Of a stretch of DNA of 52,061 bases, positions 16,203 through 25,149 are shown in pieces. Origin of the DNA: Thermoplasmata archaeon (GTDB taxonomy: Archaea; Thermoplasmatota; Thermoplasmata; Lutacidiplasmatales; UBA184); assembly GCA_021798415.1 (NCBI GenBank), contig JAJZGO010000003.1:1-52061 (forward strand), written 5' to 3'. The translations under genes and the position numbers were made by a program. The stretch's first letter is position 1. The number at the start of each line of letters is the position of its first letter. The notes beneath the pieces are model-generated. The model ran no database searches. It had not been told where the DNA came from and saw only the letters and a program-made list of their open reading frames with translations.

Positions 16203-16845
16203 AGCTTCCCTCGTCCACGCCCCCGCCACGGCCCGCTCGGGTCCGACCGCCAGGTACGCGAAGAACGCACCCGGGCGGAGCGCGGACGCGTGGGGTCGGT
16301 ACGCCGGTCGGCAGTGCCCGCGTTGAAGTTCGCGAAGGCCCCCGCGCTTACCAACAAGATGGGGCTGACCAAGGTGACGATACCTCCGCCCATCCCTGAC
16401 CGGGTCCTCGCTTGGTGGTGGAGCATCGTTCCGCCTCGCTCCGAGAGGAGGAAGGTGCGCGTGCGGCCGGCTCGTGGACCCGACACGGGGGCCTCTTCGG
16501 CGAGGGGTACGCCTTCGGGATAGCGGCCGCCCCGTGTACCCCGACTTCCCCGTGACCGTCGTACGACACGACGAGGTTGTCAACGGGACCTTTTCGATCC
16601 CACCCTCTGCCTCCGGGACTCCGTCTCGGAATCGCGCCCCGGTCGCCTCCCTCCGCGCGCAGGACCGGGCCGACCGTCGCCGGTCGCACTCAGAACTCCC
16701 TCGACGAGCTCCGACGTGACCGCCACGTTCTCGCGCGCGGCCCGGTGAAGCGGTTCAGGGTCCCATGGGCCCGTCTCCGGACGACCGTTGCGGAACGGCG
16801 GAGGTCGCGACTCCCTTACCCGACGACCCCGAGTGGGATGGGGGG
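16203..16845. other. Gene-free stretch
   Basis: About 640 nt with no gene I can support. One minus-strand frame around 16330-16440 encodes a short hydrophobic segment, but its surroundings look non-coding. This is between the small membrane protein and the convergent ATPase gene. Confidence 0.4.
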
Positions 16846-18339
16846 CTACACGACGAGGAGGAGGTGGTACGGTGCCAGGTTGTCCCCTTCCGAAAGCACC
16901 AGCGATGGCGTTCGGGGGTCGAGCCCTTGAACGAAGATCCGCCCTTCGCGGGAGAGCAGTCGAAGGCGCGTGCGCGCCATCGACCGGAGCGACTGGGTGA
17001 GCGGATCGTCCTCGGCCCCGACCCAGATCGTGTGGACGGGGGACTGGTGAAGGTAGGTGAGCGCCATGCCCGGGAGCGTGTCGGCGTTGTAGGTGCCCGG
17101 CACCAGCGAATTGATGGACTTCAAGCCCGAGATCCAAACGAGCGCGAGGTTCGGAGTCTCCGGGTTCGCGTTCTCGCTCAAGAACCTCGCGGCCTCGGGG
17201 GTTCGGGGATTGTAGCCGTCCACGTTCCCGGACGGGAGCGGGAGCATCGCGGCGGCGAGGTCTTCCGATTCGTCGCGGGCCAGCATGCCGAGGATCCGCA
17301 CCTGACGGAGGAACGCTTCCTTTGGGACGCGTTCCTTGTAGAGGTCCCACACGTCGACCGGATGGATCCCGGGCGGGGGCACGAGAAAGATGCGGCCCCC
17401 CCGTTGGAACACGTGGCTCTGGATCGGATTCAGCAGCAGGTTCACGGCGGCCAGGGGAACCTCGGCATCGTGTTCGATGAGCGTCAGTTTGCGGACGGGA
17501 AGCCATCCGAAGAACGACGCGTAGTCGGCCGAGCCTGGCCAGATCTGGCCCGGCGAGCGACCGGGCTCCGGGTCGACGCGGCCGAAGGAGGGGATCGCGT
17601 TGGTCTGCAGCGGCGTGATGCACCGGAATCGGCCCCCTTCGAGCGAGAAGGGATACGACGGATGCGTGGTCCGCGTCCCCCGCAGCTTGTCGATGCGCAG
17701 CCAGCGCTCGGTCCGGTCGTTTCGGGTCTCCCGCTCCATCGTCACCACCCCGTTGACGAGATACTCGAGCTGGCCGGCTTCGCGGTGCTCCACGACGAAC
17801 ACGAGGAAGACCGGCCCCTCGGCCATCTGAGCGAGCGCGATCCGCTCGATCTCCTCGCGCGAGGATAGACCGTCGTCGGCCCGCTCCTCGCGCCCGACAT
17901 GCCGTTCGACGAGCGCATCCCACGAGTCGAGCACGATCAGGGTTCGCGTCGCGGGAGAGGTCTGGCTCCAGGCCTCCAGAACTTCGGGAGGCAACAGGAG
18001 CGCGCGGAGACTTCGGCTCCGGTCGTCGGTGGCGATCAGCGCTCGGGAGGCTCCCAGCGCTTGAGCGGCCGAGCGGAGGTCGTGCTCCGTGGCGGTCGGT
18101 TCCACCACCGACACGGGCCCGGACTTCTCCACGTTGCGAAGGTAGGGAAAGTCGAGGTCGAGATCGGCCCGACGCACCCGGCTCGAAACGTAGATCCGCC
18201 GACCGGGGAACGCTTGGAGGAGCGAGAGCGCCAGCATCGTCTTCCCCGTCCCGGGAGCCCCTCGCACCAGAAGCGCCTGGGGAACCGGGCGATTCAGGAA
18301 GTGAACCAACTCGGCCGGAAGGTCGAGAGTCCCTCCCAT
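16846..18339 (-). CDS. RAD55/GvpD-like P-loop ATPase
   Basis: 497 residues. The N-terminal RecA-like domain has Walker A GAPGTGKT at 27-34 and Walker B LIVLDSWDAL around 135-145, with ALLVRGAPG and LEYLVNGVVTMERE typical of archaeal RAD55/KaiC/GvpD-type ATPases. The C-terminal half (from about residue 260) is a separate domain that I do not recognise; it contains FLVPPPGIHPVDVWDLYKE. The length is close to GvpD, a repressor partner in gas-vesicle gene control, but no gvp genes are present. The ATG at 18339 follows GCGAGGG and a TATA box at 18375-18384. A role as an ATP-dependent regulator is inference. Confidence 0.75.
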   Translation of the reverse strand: MGGTLDLPAELVHFLNRPVPQALLVRGAPGTGKTMLALSLLQAFPGRRIYVSSRVRRADLDLDFPYLRNVEKSGPVSVVEPTATEHDLRSAAQALGASRALIATDDRSRSLRALLLPPEVLEAWSQTSPATRTLIVLDSWDALVERHVGREERADDGLSSREEIERIALAQMAEGPVFLVFVVEHREAGQLEYLVNGVVTMERETRNDRTERWLRIDKLRGTRTTHPSYPFSLEGGRFRCITPLQTNAIPSFGRVDPEPGRSPGQIWPGSADYASFFGWLPVRKLTLIEHDAEVPLAAVNLLLNPIQSHVFQRGGRIFLVPPPGIHPVDVWDLYKERVPKEAFLRQVRILGMLARDESEDLAAAMLPLPSGNVDGYNPRTPEAARFLSENANPETPNLALVWISGLKSINSLVPGTYNADTLPGMALTYLHQSPVHTIWVGAEDDPLTQSLRSMARTRLRLLSREGRIFVQGLDPRTPSLVLSEGDNLAPYHLLLVV

Positions 18340-18374
18340 GAACCCTCGCCGGCACGGGTATGCCGGCCCGGGCG

Positions 18375-18384
18375 GTTTAAGCTT
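18375..18384 (-). promoter_or_regulatory. TATA box for the RAD55/GvpD-like gene
   Basis: On the minus strand this reads AGCTTAAACC, a good archaeal TATA/BRE-like element. Transcription would start near 18353, leaving a leader of about 14 nt that contains the weak Shine-Dalgarno GAGGG before ATG 18339. Confidence 0.6.
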
Positions 18385-19336
18385 TTCGAGGGAAGGCTCC
18401 GCGACTCCTCGAATCGCTCGGCGCGGGACCGCAGCGGGGGCAGAGCGGGCTCGGCCTGCCGGGGGCCCCTGCGGCCTTCCACCTCGCCGGTTTCGTCGCG
18501 GGGAGCGATGCTCGCCCGCAAGGTCATCGACCCCGACCTCCGGCCCGACGGGGGTTACTCTCCGAAACTGCACCGCAAGACCCCGAACCCCGCCCGGGAT
18601 ACCGCTGGTTTCCGCCGGTCACGCCGCAGGAGGTCCACAACGCCGGGCGTCGTGGCGACGACCGCGCACGCTGCCTTCACCCGCGCGCGCGTCTCGCAAA
18701 CCCCACGTGGTGTGACCCCGTCGTCCTCCCCCCGGACCGGGGCCGCCCACCCGTGACCCCGGACGCGACGAAGCTCCCCGTCGAGGCAGCGACCTCCTCT
18801 GCGCCCTCGCCCCCCCCGGCGCCCAGAGCGCCGGCGGTCACGGCGAACGGTCGGATCGGGCGAGCGCCGGAGGCGATCGTTCGCGTCGTGCGCGCGCAGC
18901 GGAGTACCTGACCGAGATCACGACGCCGGCCCGCGGAGGTCGCCGGGACGCCCGTCCGTGCCCGCTCGCGGATTGGGGGTCGTGCCCAGGGGGTGTCAAC
19001 CGGAGCCGCGGGACGACGGCTTGAGAAGGAGCTCCCGGCGCTCTCCTTCCCCCGCTCCTCCGCCGAGCCGGTAGAGCGAACCGATCGAACAACCCCCCAC
19101 ACGTTGAGGAAGAGTTCGGCGCCTCGTGGTGAGCCCTCCGACGCCCTCACTACGTCGCACCCCCAGTCTGCAGCACCGGAGCGCTCCCGCGGGGAGCCCC
19201 GACCCGGCGGTTCGTGCCACCGGCGACATGATTGAAGAGGAGGAAGTCGAGGCGGCGGGTCCGAGGACGGTCCGGCGTTACCGGACGCGAAAGGGCCAAG
19301 CCATGCCCTCCTCTTCGGTCGGGACCTCGACCCACC
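18385..19336. other. Long gene-free stretch with an inverted repeat at its right end
   Basis: About 950 nt, the longest gap in the window. No coding region on either strand looks real. Near the ABC exporter, GTCCGG (19270-19275) and CCGGAC (19281-19286) form a perfect 6-bp inverted repeat around CGTTA. It lies about 55 nt upstream of the exporter start and could be an operator for it. Otherwise I see nothing in this stretch. Confidence 0.45.
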
Positions 19337-20383
19337 ATGCCGTCCGACACGATGGCCCTGGAAACCCGCGATCTAGGGTACTCCTACGCGCCCGGAAGGT
19401 TCGCCGTCCGGCACCTCTCGCTGAACCTGCGTCGAGGAGAAGTCCTGGGCCTTCTCGGCCGCAACGGCGCGGGAAAGACGACCACCGTCCGGCTGCTCAC
19501 GACGCTCCTCCCGCCCACGGAGGGAACGGCGACCGTATTGGGTCAGGACCTTCGCACGGGCGGGCGGGACCTCCGAGCGCGCCTCGGGGTGGTGCTGCAG
19601 TCGGAGTCGCTCGATTTCGTCACGGTCGAGAAGAACCTCACGCTGTACGCGTTCCTCTGGGGCGTCGCGCGGGAGACCGCCAAGACCCGCGCCGAGGAGA
19701 TGATCGAGCTCTTCGAACTGGAGCAGGCCCGGCGCCGCAAGCCCTGGGCCCTGTCGGGCGGGGAACGACGCCGCTTCCAGGTGGCCCGGGAGCTCATGCA
19801 CGACATGGAGATCCTCTTTCTCGACGAGCCCACCGTCGGACTCGACGCGATCGCGCGCCGACGGATCCTCCGCTACCTCCGAGAACGGGCCCGCGGCGGC
19901 CTCTCGATCGTGTTCACCACGCACATCCTCCACGAGGCGGACATGCTCTGCGACCGGATCGCGGTGCTCCACACGGGCCGGCTCATCGCCCTCGACACCG
20001 CCGACGCGCTCAAGCAAAAGCACGGTGGCGCGCGGGAGGTCTCGGTGACCTTCGATTCGGTGCTCGCGCCGGGACTCCGTGGGGAGCTCACGCAGGCGCT
20101 CGCGTCCCGGGGCGCCCTCCTTCTCGAACCGGAGGACCCCGACACCGCGGCGACCAAGGTCGCGTTCCGGGCGAGCGCGGCCGAGGAGCTCCTCCCGTGG
20201 CTCAGCCACTGGGCGCAGACCCACGCGCTCGGATTCGAACGACTGGCGGTGGAGGAAGCCACCCTCGAAGGCGTCTTCCTCGGCATGGTCGGAGGCGCCG
20301 ACGGTGAGGAGAATGCCCCGGCCAAGGTGGGGGACCCCGCCAACCGCACGCTCCCGCCGGGTGGCGTCGAGGGACTGACGTGA
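19337..20383 (+). CDS. Drug-type ABC exporter, ATP-binding protein
   Basis: 348 residues. Walker A GRNGAGKT, the Q-loop region GVVLQSESLDFVTVEKNL, signature LSGGERRRFQ, Walker B ILFLDEPTVGLD and switch FTTHILHEADMLCDRI are all in order, followed by a C-terminal regulatory domain of about 100 residues with EEATLEGVFLGM, as in DrrA/NodI-type proteins. These pair with ABC-2 permeases to export lipophilic compounds. ATG 19337 is favoured; ATG 19352 is possible and frames further upstream look non-coding. The stop overlaps the permease gene (GTGA). Confidence 0.9.
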   Translation: MPSDTMALETRDLGYSYAPGRFAVRHLSLNLRRGEVLGLLGRNGAGKTTTVRLLTTLLPPTEGTATVLGQDLRTGGRDLRARLGVVLQSESLDFVTVEKNLTLYAFLWGVARETAKTRAEEMIELFELEQARRRKPWALSGGERRRFQVARELMHDMEILFLDEPTVGLDAIARRRILRYLRERARGGLSIVFTTHILHEADMLCDRIAVLHTGRLIALDTADALKQKHGGAREVSVTFDSVLAPGLRGELTQALASRGALLLEPEDPDTAATKVAFRASAAEELLPWLSHWAQTHALGFERLAVEEATLEGVFLGMVGGADGEENAPAKVGDPANRTLPPGGVEGLT

Positions 20384-21153
20384 GGATCCCGCCGGTGCTC
20401 CGGCTCGTGGTCCGGAACTTCGCCTCGAACCTCGACCCCCTTACGGTGATCATCCGCTTCGGCCAGCCGGCCGTAACGATCGTCGTGCTGGGCACGATGT
20501 TCAGCTCGATCATCTCCTCGTCCGTGACCGGCGGGAGCTCCTACACGTCGTTCCTCGTCCCCGGCATGATCGCCTTCCAGATGATCACGGGCGGCGTGGT
20601 CTCGGGCAACCTGTTCTGGCTCGATCGACGCTGGGCCATGGTCGAACAGATCTTCTCCGGGCCGTTCCTGCGCTCGGAGTACCTGGGCGGACTCGTGCTC
20701 ACGACGCTCCTCTTCTCGCTCGTGGGGGTCGGCGTCATGATGCTGGTCGGGCTGCCGTTCATCGGGCTCCCCTCGCTCTCCCTGCTCGGAGTGGGCACGG
20801 TCCTCCTCACCGTGGCGCTCGGAAGCGTCTTCTTCGCCGGGCTATTGATCGCGCTCGGTACCCGGCTCCGCTCGGCGAACGCCTACTTCACGATCCAGTC
20901 GTTCCTTCAGCTGTTCGTCATCTTCCTCTCGACCGTCTACTACCCCATCACGCCGAGGACCCCGAAGGTGCTCGCGGCGGTCTTCTACGGCAATCCGCTC
21001 ACGTACGCCGCCGACACGATCCGAGATGCGTTCGCGGGCACGCTCGGCGGCGGGGACCTCGTGTCCCTGGGCATCCTCGCCCTGCTGGCCGCCGCCGCGT
21101 TCGCCGCGGCCATCTGGGGCTTCCGGGCCATGGATCTCGGGCCGATCCAATGA
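20380..21153 (+). CDS. ABC-2 type exporter permease
   Basis: 257 residues with six hydrophobic segments, matching the ABC-2 family. The pattern VIIRFGQPAVTIVVLGTMF at the start, FLVPGMIAFQM, WAMVEQIFSGPFLRSEYLGG and STVYYPITPRTPKVLAAVFYGNPL is characteristic of DrrB/NodJ-like permeases. It starts with GTG overlapping the previous stop and works with the ATPase upstream. The substrate cannot be read from the sequence. Confidence 0.9.
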   Translation: MRIPPVLRLVVRNFASNLDPLTVIIRFGQPAVTIVVLGTMFSSIISSSVTGGSSYTSFLVPGMIAFQMITGGVVSGNLFWLDRRWAMVEQIFSGPFLRSEYLGGLVLTTLLFSLVGVGVMMLVGLPFIGLPSLSLLGVGTVLLTVALGSVFFAGLLIALGTRLRSANAYFTIQSFLQLFVIFLSTVYYPITPRTPKVLAAVFYGNPLTYAADTIRDAFAGTLGGGDLVSLGILALLAAAAFAAAIWGFRAMDLGPIQ

Positions 21154-21229
21154 GGGGGCGAACGAGGACCGGCCGAGCGAGCCGGTCCGGGAGGGAGGCG
21201 CGCCGGTCGGCCGAGGTGGGCGCGAACGC

Positions 21230-21697
21230 TCAGAGCCCCAGATCGCTCAAACCGGGGTGGTCGTCCGGTCGGCGTCCGAGCGGCCAGCGATACCTTCGCT
21301 CGGATTCCCGTATGGGGAGGTCGTTGATGCTGGCCAGGCGCAGGCGCATCCGGCCGTCGTCGTCGAACTCCCAGTTCTCGTTGCCGTACGAACGGAACCA
21401 GTTCCCGGCGTCGTCGTGCCACTCGTAGGCGAAACGCACGGCGATGCGGTTGCCCTCGAACGCCCAGAGTTCCTTGATGAGACGGTACTCGAGCTCCTTC
21501 GCCCACTTCCGCTCGAGGAAGGCCACGATCTCCCGCGTTCCGTGGACGAACTCCGAGCGGTTTCGCCACCTCGAGTCCGGCGTGTAGGCCAGCGAGACCT
21601 TCTCTGGATCGCGAGAATTCCAGGCGTCCTCCGCGAGACGGACCTTCTGAGCGGCCGTCTCCCGCGTGAACGGTGGTACCGGAGGACGCGCCGACAC
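21230..21697 (-). CDS. DUF1348 / NTF2-like (SnoaL fold) protein
   Basis: 155 residues. It matches the DUF1348 pattern of the NTF2/SnoaL superfamily: AWNSRDPEKVSLAYTPDSRW RN near the N-terminus, then EFVHGTREIVAFLERKW, IAVRFAYEWHDDAGNWFRSY and a C-terminal INDLPI-SERRYRWPLG. The fold is a small cone-shaped pocket; members are of unknown function. GTG 21697 is supported by AAGGAG 5 nt upstream and a TATA box at 21731-21738. Longer upstream extensions would include non-coding sequence. It is convergent with the ABC exporter operon. Confidence 0.88.
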   Translation of the reverse strand: MSARPPVPPFTRETAAQKVRLAEDAWNSRDPEKVSLAYTPDSRWRNRSEFVHGTREIVAFLERKWAKELEYRLIKELWAFEGNRIAVRFAYEWHDDAGNWFRSYGNENWEFDDDGRMRLRLASINDLPIRESERRYRWPLGRRPDDHPGLSDLGL

Positions 21698-21730
21698 GGA
21701 GGCTCCTTCGTCCGTAGGCACCCACCCGAT

Positions 21731-21738
21731 TTTTAGCT
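21731..21738 (-). promoter_or_regulatory. TATA box for the DUF1348 gene
   Basis: Minus-strand CTAAAAAT lies about 35 nt upstream of GTG 21697, predicting a start near 21709 and a 12-nt leader that contains the AAGGAG ribosome binding site. Confidence 0.6.
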
Positions 21739-22183
21739 CGATGGTCCCGTCGAGGGCGGGCGCCGGTAGCATCCGCCTCGGATCGCGCGCTCCCCTCGGC
21801 CATCGACACGGAGCGGGCGCAAAGGCCCGCCGAACGCCCCATCGACCCGAGAGAGGGCCGTTCGGAGGGCCGTTCGACCTTGCCCGTTCGGTAGGCGCCC
21901 ACGGTTTCACGGTACATCGAGCGACCGCCACCGGGTGGGGAGGGTGCGGTCCTCCGCGGCCGGCCGAGGCTCGCTAAGGGCCGACCACGGGATTGAAGGC
22001 ACCCGGGACCATCCGAACCCGAACCACGATGAGCGCAGAGCCCGCACGCGGAGGGAGAGGAGCCCGGCGCGCCGTGGTCGCCGCTGACCCGGCGATCCGG
22101 ACCCACCGTAGATCTCTCTCGGTGGCTCAGCACGCCGTGGGCGCCCGGCCCGGGCGGGCGGGCCGGCCGTGCGCGCCCTCCTC
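21739..22183. other. Divergent intergenic region without a clear gene
   Basis: About 445 nt between the DUF1348 promoter and the MFS gene. A 51-codon frame starting at ATG 22029 and ending inside the MFS start is rich in Arg/Ala/Gly and looks like random GC-rich reading, so I do not call it. I see no strong TATA box for the MFS gene. Confidence 0.4.
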
Positions 22184-23416
22184 ATGAGCGACGTCGCATC
22201 CCTCGCACGGAATCCTCGCTTCGTTCGTCTGTGGACCGCGCGGGTCGTCTCCCGGTTCGGCTCCGCCCTGTCGTACGTCGTGCTCCTCTGGCTCACGTTC
22301 GCGGAGACCCACTCGGCCCTCGCGGTCGCCTACGTGGGCGTCGCCGGGTTCGTGCCCACGGTGGCCCTCGGCCTCTTTTCGGGCGCCCTGGTGGACCGGT
22401 TCGACCGACGGCGGGTCATCGTTCTTTCTACACTCGGGCGGGGCGTGGCGATGGGAGCGCTCGTGCTCTCTCTCGAGTGGCTCGGGTTCCGCCTCCCGGT
22501 CGTGCTCCTCGCCTCCGTGGTCTTCTCGGTGTGCGCTACGTTCTTCGGTCCGGGGAGCCAAGCACTACTTCCCGAGCTCGTTCCGCGGGCGTCCCTCGCC
22601 GATGCGAACGGCCTCTTCGAGTCGACCGAGTCGATGTTCGGGATCGCCGGCAACGCCGCCGCTGGCGTCCTCATCGTGGCCGTCGGCGCGACCCCGAGCC
22701 TGGGGATCGACGCCGTCGCGTACTTCGTCGCGGCGCTCTTCATCGGTCTGATCGCCGTGAGCGCGACGTCGCCCGGGCGGACGGATCGCTCGGAACCTCT
22801 GGTCCGCCAGGTCCGGGAGGGGCTGAGCTACCTGCGGCACGCGGTCGGACTCCTCGAGCTCACGGTCGCCGCGCTCGTCCTCAACTTCCTGTTCGCGTTC
22901 GTCCTGACGTTCCTCGTGGTGTACTCGACCCAGCTGCTCCACGGAGGGGCCCTCGTCTACGCGGCCCTCGAAGCCCTCCTCGCGGCGGGGTGGGGCGCGG
23001 GCGGACTGCTGGTCGGTCGGTTCGGTCTGACGAGGTACACGGGTCGGATCCAGACGTACTCCGCCTTCGCGCAGGGCGGCGTCATCCTCGCGCTCGTCGC
23101 GGGACCGACCGTGCTCGTCGCCCTACCCGTGTTCTTCGTCGCCGGGATCATGCAGGGGATCGTCAACGTCAGCTGGCTGAGCACCGTGCAGGCGATCGTC
23201 CCCGAACGGCTCCAGGGGAGATACTTCGCGACCGACAACATGGTGAGCTTCGCGGCGATCCCGGCCGCGCAGATCCTGGGCGGCGTCCTGATCGTCGTGA
23301 GCGGACTTCCCGATACGTTCCTGGCGGCGGGCATCGGCTCCATCGCCACGGGCGCTGTGCTCCTCCGCTTCCGGGAGCTGCAGCGCGTCCGCTACGATGC
23401 CCGCGCACCGGACTAG
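22184..23416 (+). CDS. MFS efflux transporter (MefA/EntS-like)
   Basis: 410 residues with about twelve membrane helices. The MFS loop 2-3 motif appears as GALVDRFDRRRVIVLSTLGRG, and the N-terminus NPRFVRLWTARVVSRFGSAL is typical of the DHA3 macrolide or siderophore efflux group; SWLSTVQAIVPERLQGRYF lies between helices 10 and 11. Probable proton-driven export of small molecules; the substrate is unknown. ATG 22184 (M-S-D-V-A) fits the family start better than the frame's GTG 15 nt upstream. Confidence 0.88.
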   Translation: MSDVASLARNPRFVRLWTARVVSRFGSALSYVVLLWLTFAETHSALAVAYVGVAGFVPTVALGLFSGALVDRFDRRRVIVLSTLGRGVAMGALVLSLEWLGFRLPVVLLASVVFSVCATFFGPGSQALLPELVPRASLADANGLFESTESMFGIAGNAAAGVLIVAVGATPSLGIDAVAYFVAALFIGLIAVSATSPGRTDRSEPLVRQVREGLSYLRHAVGLLELTVAALVLNFLFAFVLTFLVVYSTQLLHGGALVYAALEALLAAGWGAGGLLVGRFGLTRYTGRIQTYSAFAQGGVILALVAGPTVLVALPVFFVAGIMQGIVNVSWLSTVQAIVPERLQGRYFATDNMVSFAAIPAAQILGGVLIVVSGLPDTFLAAGIGSIATGAVLLRFRELQRVRYDARAPD

Positions 23417-23609
23417 GTGCGTGGGGACGCTCCCGGAAAACGGTGGTCAGGGGCACCGGCCGGCCCGCAGCCCGATCGGAGCGCCAGAGGGACCCGCCGA
23501 AACCGCGTCCGTACGGAGGCGGGTTTCCTCCGGCCCGAGCCGCGCGCCGGGATGGGGCGATCGCGACGTTCGCCCTCGATCTCCAAGGCGGGACGCCCCC
23601 ACGAGGCCC

Positions 23610-23636
23610 GTTACCAAATACAGTAACCCTTTAATT
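23610..23636 (+). promoter_or_regulatory. Promoter with operator-like inverted repeat
   Basis: The inverted repeat GTTAC-N8-GTAAC occupies 23610-23627 and abuts the TATA box CTTTAATT (23629-23636). The TATA centre is about 26 nt from ATG 23658, predicting a leaderless transcript. A dimeric regulator bound to the repeat would cover the BRE/upstream edge, so it could block or recruit TFB. Confidence 0.6.
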
Positions 23637-23657
23637 CGACCGGGCCATGGAGCGGAC

Positions 23658-23996
23658 ATGTTCAGCCCTCGCGAGCGAGATTACCTGCGCCTCCTGGCCG
23701 AGCCCCCGGCTCTAGGGCTCGAACTCGGCATCGCCTTCCCGAACCCCGTCTATCGTCGCAAGCTCTCGTGGGGGATCCGCCGCAAGGTCACGGCGGCTCT
23801 CCCCGACTGGGAGCTGTACGCCGCTGCCGCCGAGCGGAACGAGCGGGTCCGCGTCGTCGTCCCCCGGCCGGATCATGAGACCGTCCCGGTCTACACCGAT
23901 CCGTTCATCTCGGTGTTCCGGGCCGTGAGGGCGACCCTCGGACGGAAACCGACCGCACCTCCTCCGCCTCCCGGCCGCCGCCGGGACGAGGTGTGA
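23658..23996 (+). CDS. Conserved-looking hypothetical protein
   Basis: 112 residues, family not recognised. The N-terminal half is helical (SPRERDYLRLLAEPP, GLELGIAFPNPVYRRKLSW), followed by RRKVTAALPDWELYAAAAERNERVRVV and a Pro-rich tail. ATG 23658 is fixed by a TATA box about 26 nt upstream. The stop touches the zinc-ribbon gene, so the two form a small operon. Possibly a small regulatory or scaffold protein; no catalytic residues stand out. Confidence 0.6.
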   Translation: MFSPRERDYLRLLAEPPALGLELGIAFPNPVYRRKLSWGIRRKVTAALPDWELYAAAAERNERVRVVVPRPDHETVPVYTDPFISVFRAVRATLGRKPTAPPPPPGRRRDEV

Positions 23997-23998
23997 CG

Positions 23999-24298
23999 AT
24001 GGTGCTCTGGATCTCGCTCGTGTCGGTGCCAGTGGTCATCGTGGTCGTCCTGGTCCTGGTCTATGCCTGGACTCGAAAGTTGAACCGGCGCTCCGGACGG
24101 ACGGGCGTAGTGGAGCGCTCCCGGCTCCACTGTCCGAAGTGCGGCAAGACGTTCGACTACGAGTGGGTCCCCCTCGCGGCGGCCACGGCCGTCCGGCTGG
24201 GCTCGTCCCGCTACATGGCGTGCCCGCTTTGCCATCACTGGTCGACGTTCAACGTCGCCGGGACGGTCATCCCCGAGCCGACCCCGCCGGCTCCCTGA
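23999..24298 (+). CDS. Membrane-anchored zinc-ribbon protein
   Basis: 99 residues. An N-terminal membrane helix (WISLVSVPVVIVVVLVLVYAW) is followed by a soluble domain with two knuckles, HCPKCG and ACPLCH, spaced as in a four-cysteine zinc ribbon. ATG 23999 follows GAGGTG closely; GTG 23993, overlapping the previous stop, is the alternative. It is cotranscribed with the hypothetical gene upstream. Partner and function are unknown; the helix suggests the ribbon faces the cytoplasm. Confidence 0.65.
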   Translation: MVLWISLVSVPVVIVVVLVLVYAWTRKLNRRSGRTGVVERSRLHCPKCGKTFDYEWVPLAAATAVRLGSSRYMACPLCHHWSTFNVAGTVIPEPTPPAP

Positions 24299-24679
24299 AC
24301 ACCGGAGCTCCTCCTGCGGAGCGGGTCCGGGCGCTCGCGTCTCCCAGCCCGGAGCGCGATGGCCCGGTCCCAGCCGCTCCCCAGGCTCCGGGAGCCCCTG
24401 CGGCCAGCGCGGGCCTGGCCCGTTCGGCCCACGGAGGGCCCCGTTATGCGACGACCGCCAGATCACGGCGGGCCGCAGCACCCTCCGAGGTCGTCTCAGC
24501 ATCGCGAGCCGACGAACGGTCCCATCCCACGCCGTCCGGCGGCCTTGGAGGAGCTTACTCCTACCGACCCGCGACATGAACCCCCGGTACCTCACGACCC
24601 GCAGCCTCCGTCGCCACCCCGTTGCTCCCCGGCCTTCGGGATCCCTCCCCCGAACCCGCCGCACCCCGGGTCGCGTCCT
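24299..24679. other. Convergent intergenic region
   Basis: About 380 nt between the zinc-ribbon gene and the ArsR gene, which face each other. No gene, promoter or clear terminator is seen; open frames here are Arg/Pro/Ala-rich and look non-coding. Confidence 0.4.
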
Positions 24680-25144
24680 TTAGGCACGTTCGGGTCCGCC
24701 GGCGCTTGGTGGCGCGACGTCCGCTCCCGGGGTGTCGTCCCCCGTTCGATCCGGCCCACGAGACGTAAGGGCGCTCCCGGCCTCGGTGAGCCGGTAGTAG
24801 ACCCACTTCTTCCGACGGCTCGAAGAGACCAGGCCGGCGTCCTGGAGCAACCGCATGTGCTCGCTCACGGTCGCGTGCGTCACGCCGAGCGCCGCCTGGA
24901 TCTCGGACGCGCAGAGCTCCGTCCTCCGGTGGAGGAGGTTGAGGGTCAACAGGCGGGCCTCGCTCGACATCGCCCGCGCCCGTCGCAGCGCGAGCTCGAA
25001 GGCGGGCTCCTTGCGGATCTCCTCTCCCAGGGACCGGTACGCCGGCACGCCTGAATCTTCGGACGGACCGACCCGCCGGCCGAGCCGGAGGGCCAGGACC
25101 GACTCCGGCTCCGTCGCGGCCATCGTGTTGACCATGGTCGACAT
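24680..25144 (-). CDS. ArsR-family winged-helix transcription regulator
   Basis: 154 residues. The winged helix runs from about residue 55 to 120: ARLLTLNLLHRR, the recognition-helix region ELCASEIQAALGVTHATVSEH, then MRLLQDAGLVSSSRRKKWVYY for the wing. No obvious metal-binding cysteine pair (ELCAS has one Cys), so an ArsR-like, not necessarily metal-sensing, regulator. Three in-frame starts are possible (25144, 25135, 25123); I give the longest. The tail is Pro/Gly/Asp-rich. A dyad operator lies immediately upstream, indicating autoregulation. Confidence 0.85.
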   Translation of the reverse strand: MSTMVNTMAATEPESVLALRLGRRVGPSEDSGVPAYRSLGEEIRKEPAFELALRRARAMSSEARLLTLNLLHRRTELCASEIQAALGVTHATVSEHMRLLQDAGLVSSSRRKKWVYYRLTEAGSALTSRGPDRTGDDTPGADVAPPSAGGPERA

Positions 25145-25149
25145 GAATA

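Noticed and set aside
16139..16486. Minus-strand frame with a short hydrophobic stretch
   Set aside because: Overlaps the small membrane protein antisense; only about 20 residues look membrane-like and the rest looks non-coding.
22029..22184. Small frame upstream of the MFS gene
   Set aside because: Arg/Ala/Gly-rich, no family resemblance, no ribosome binding site; most likely chance.
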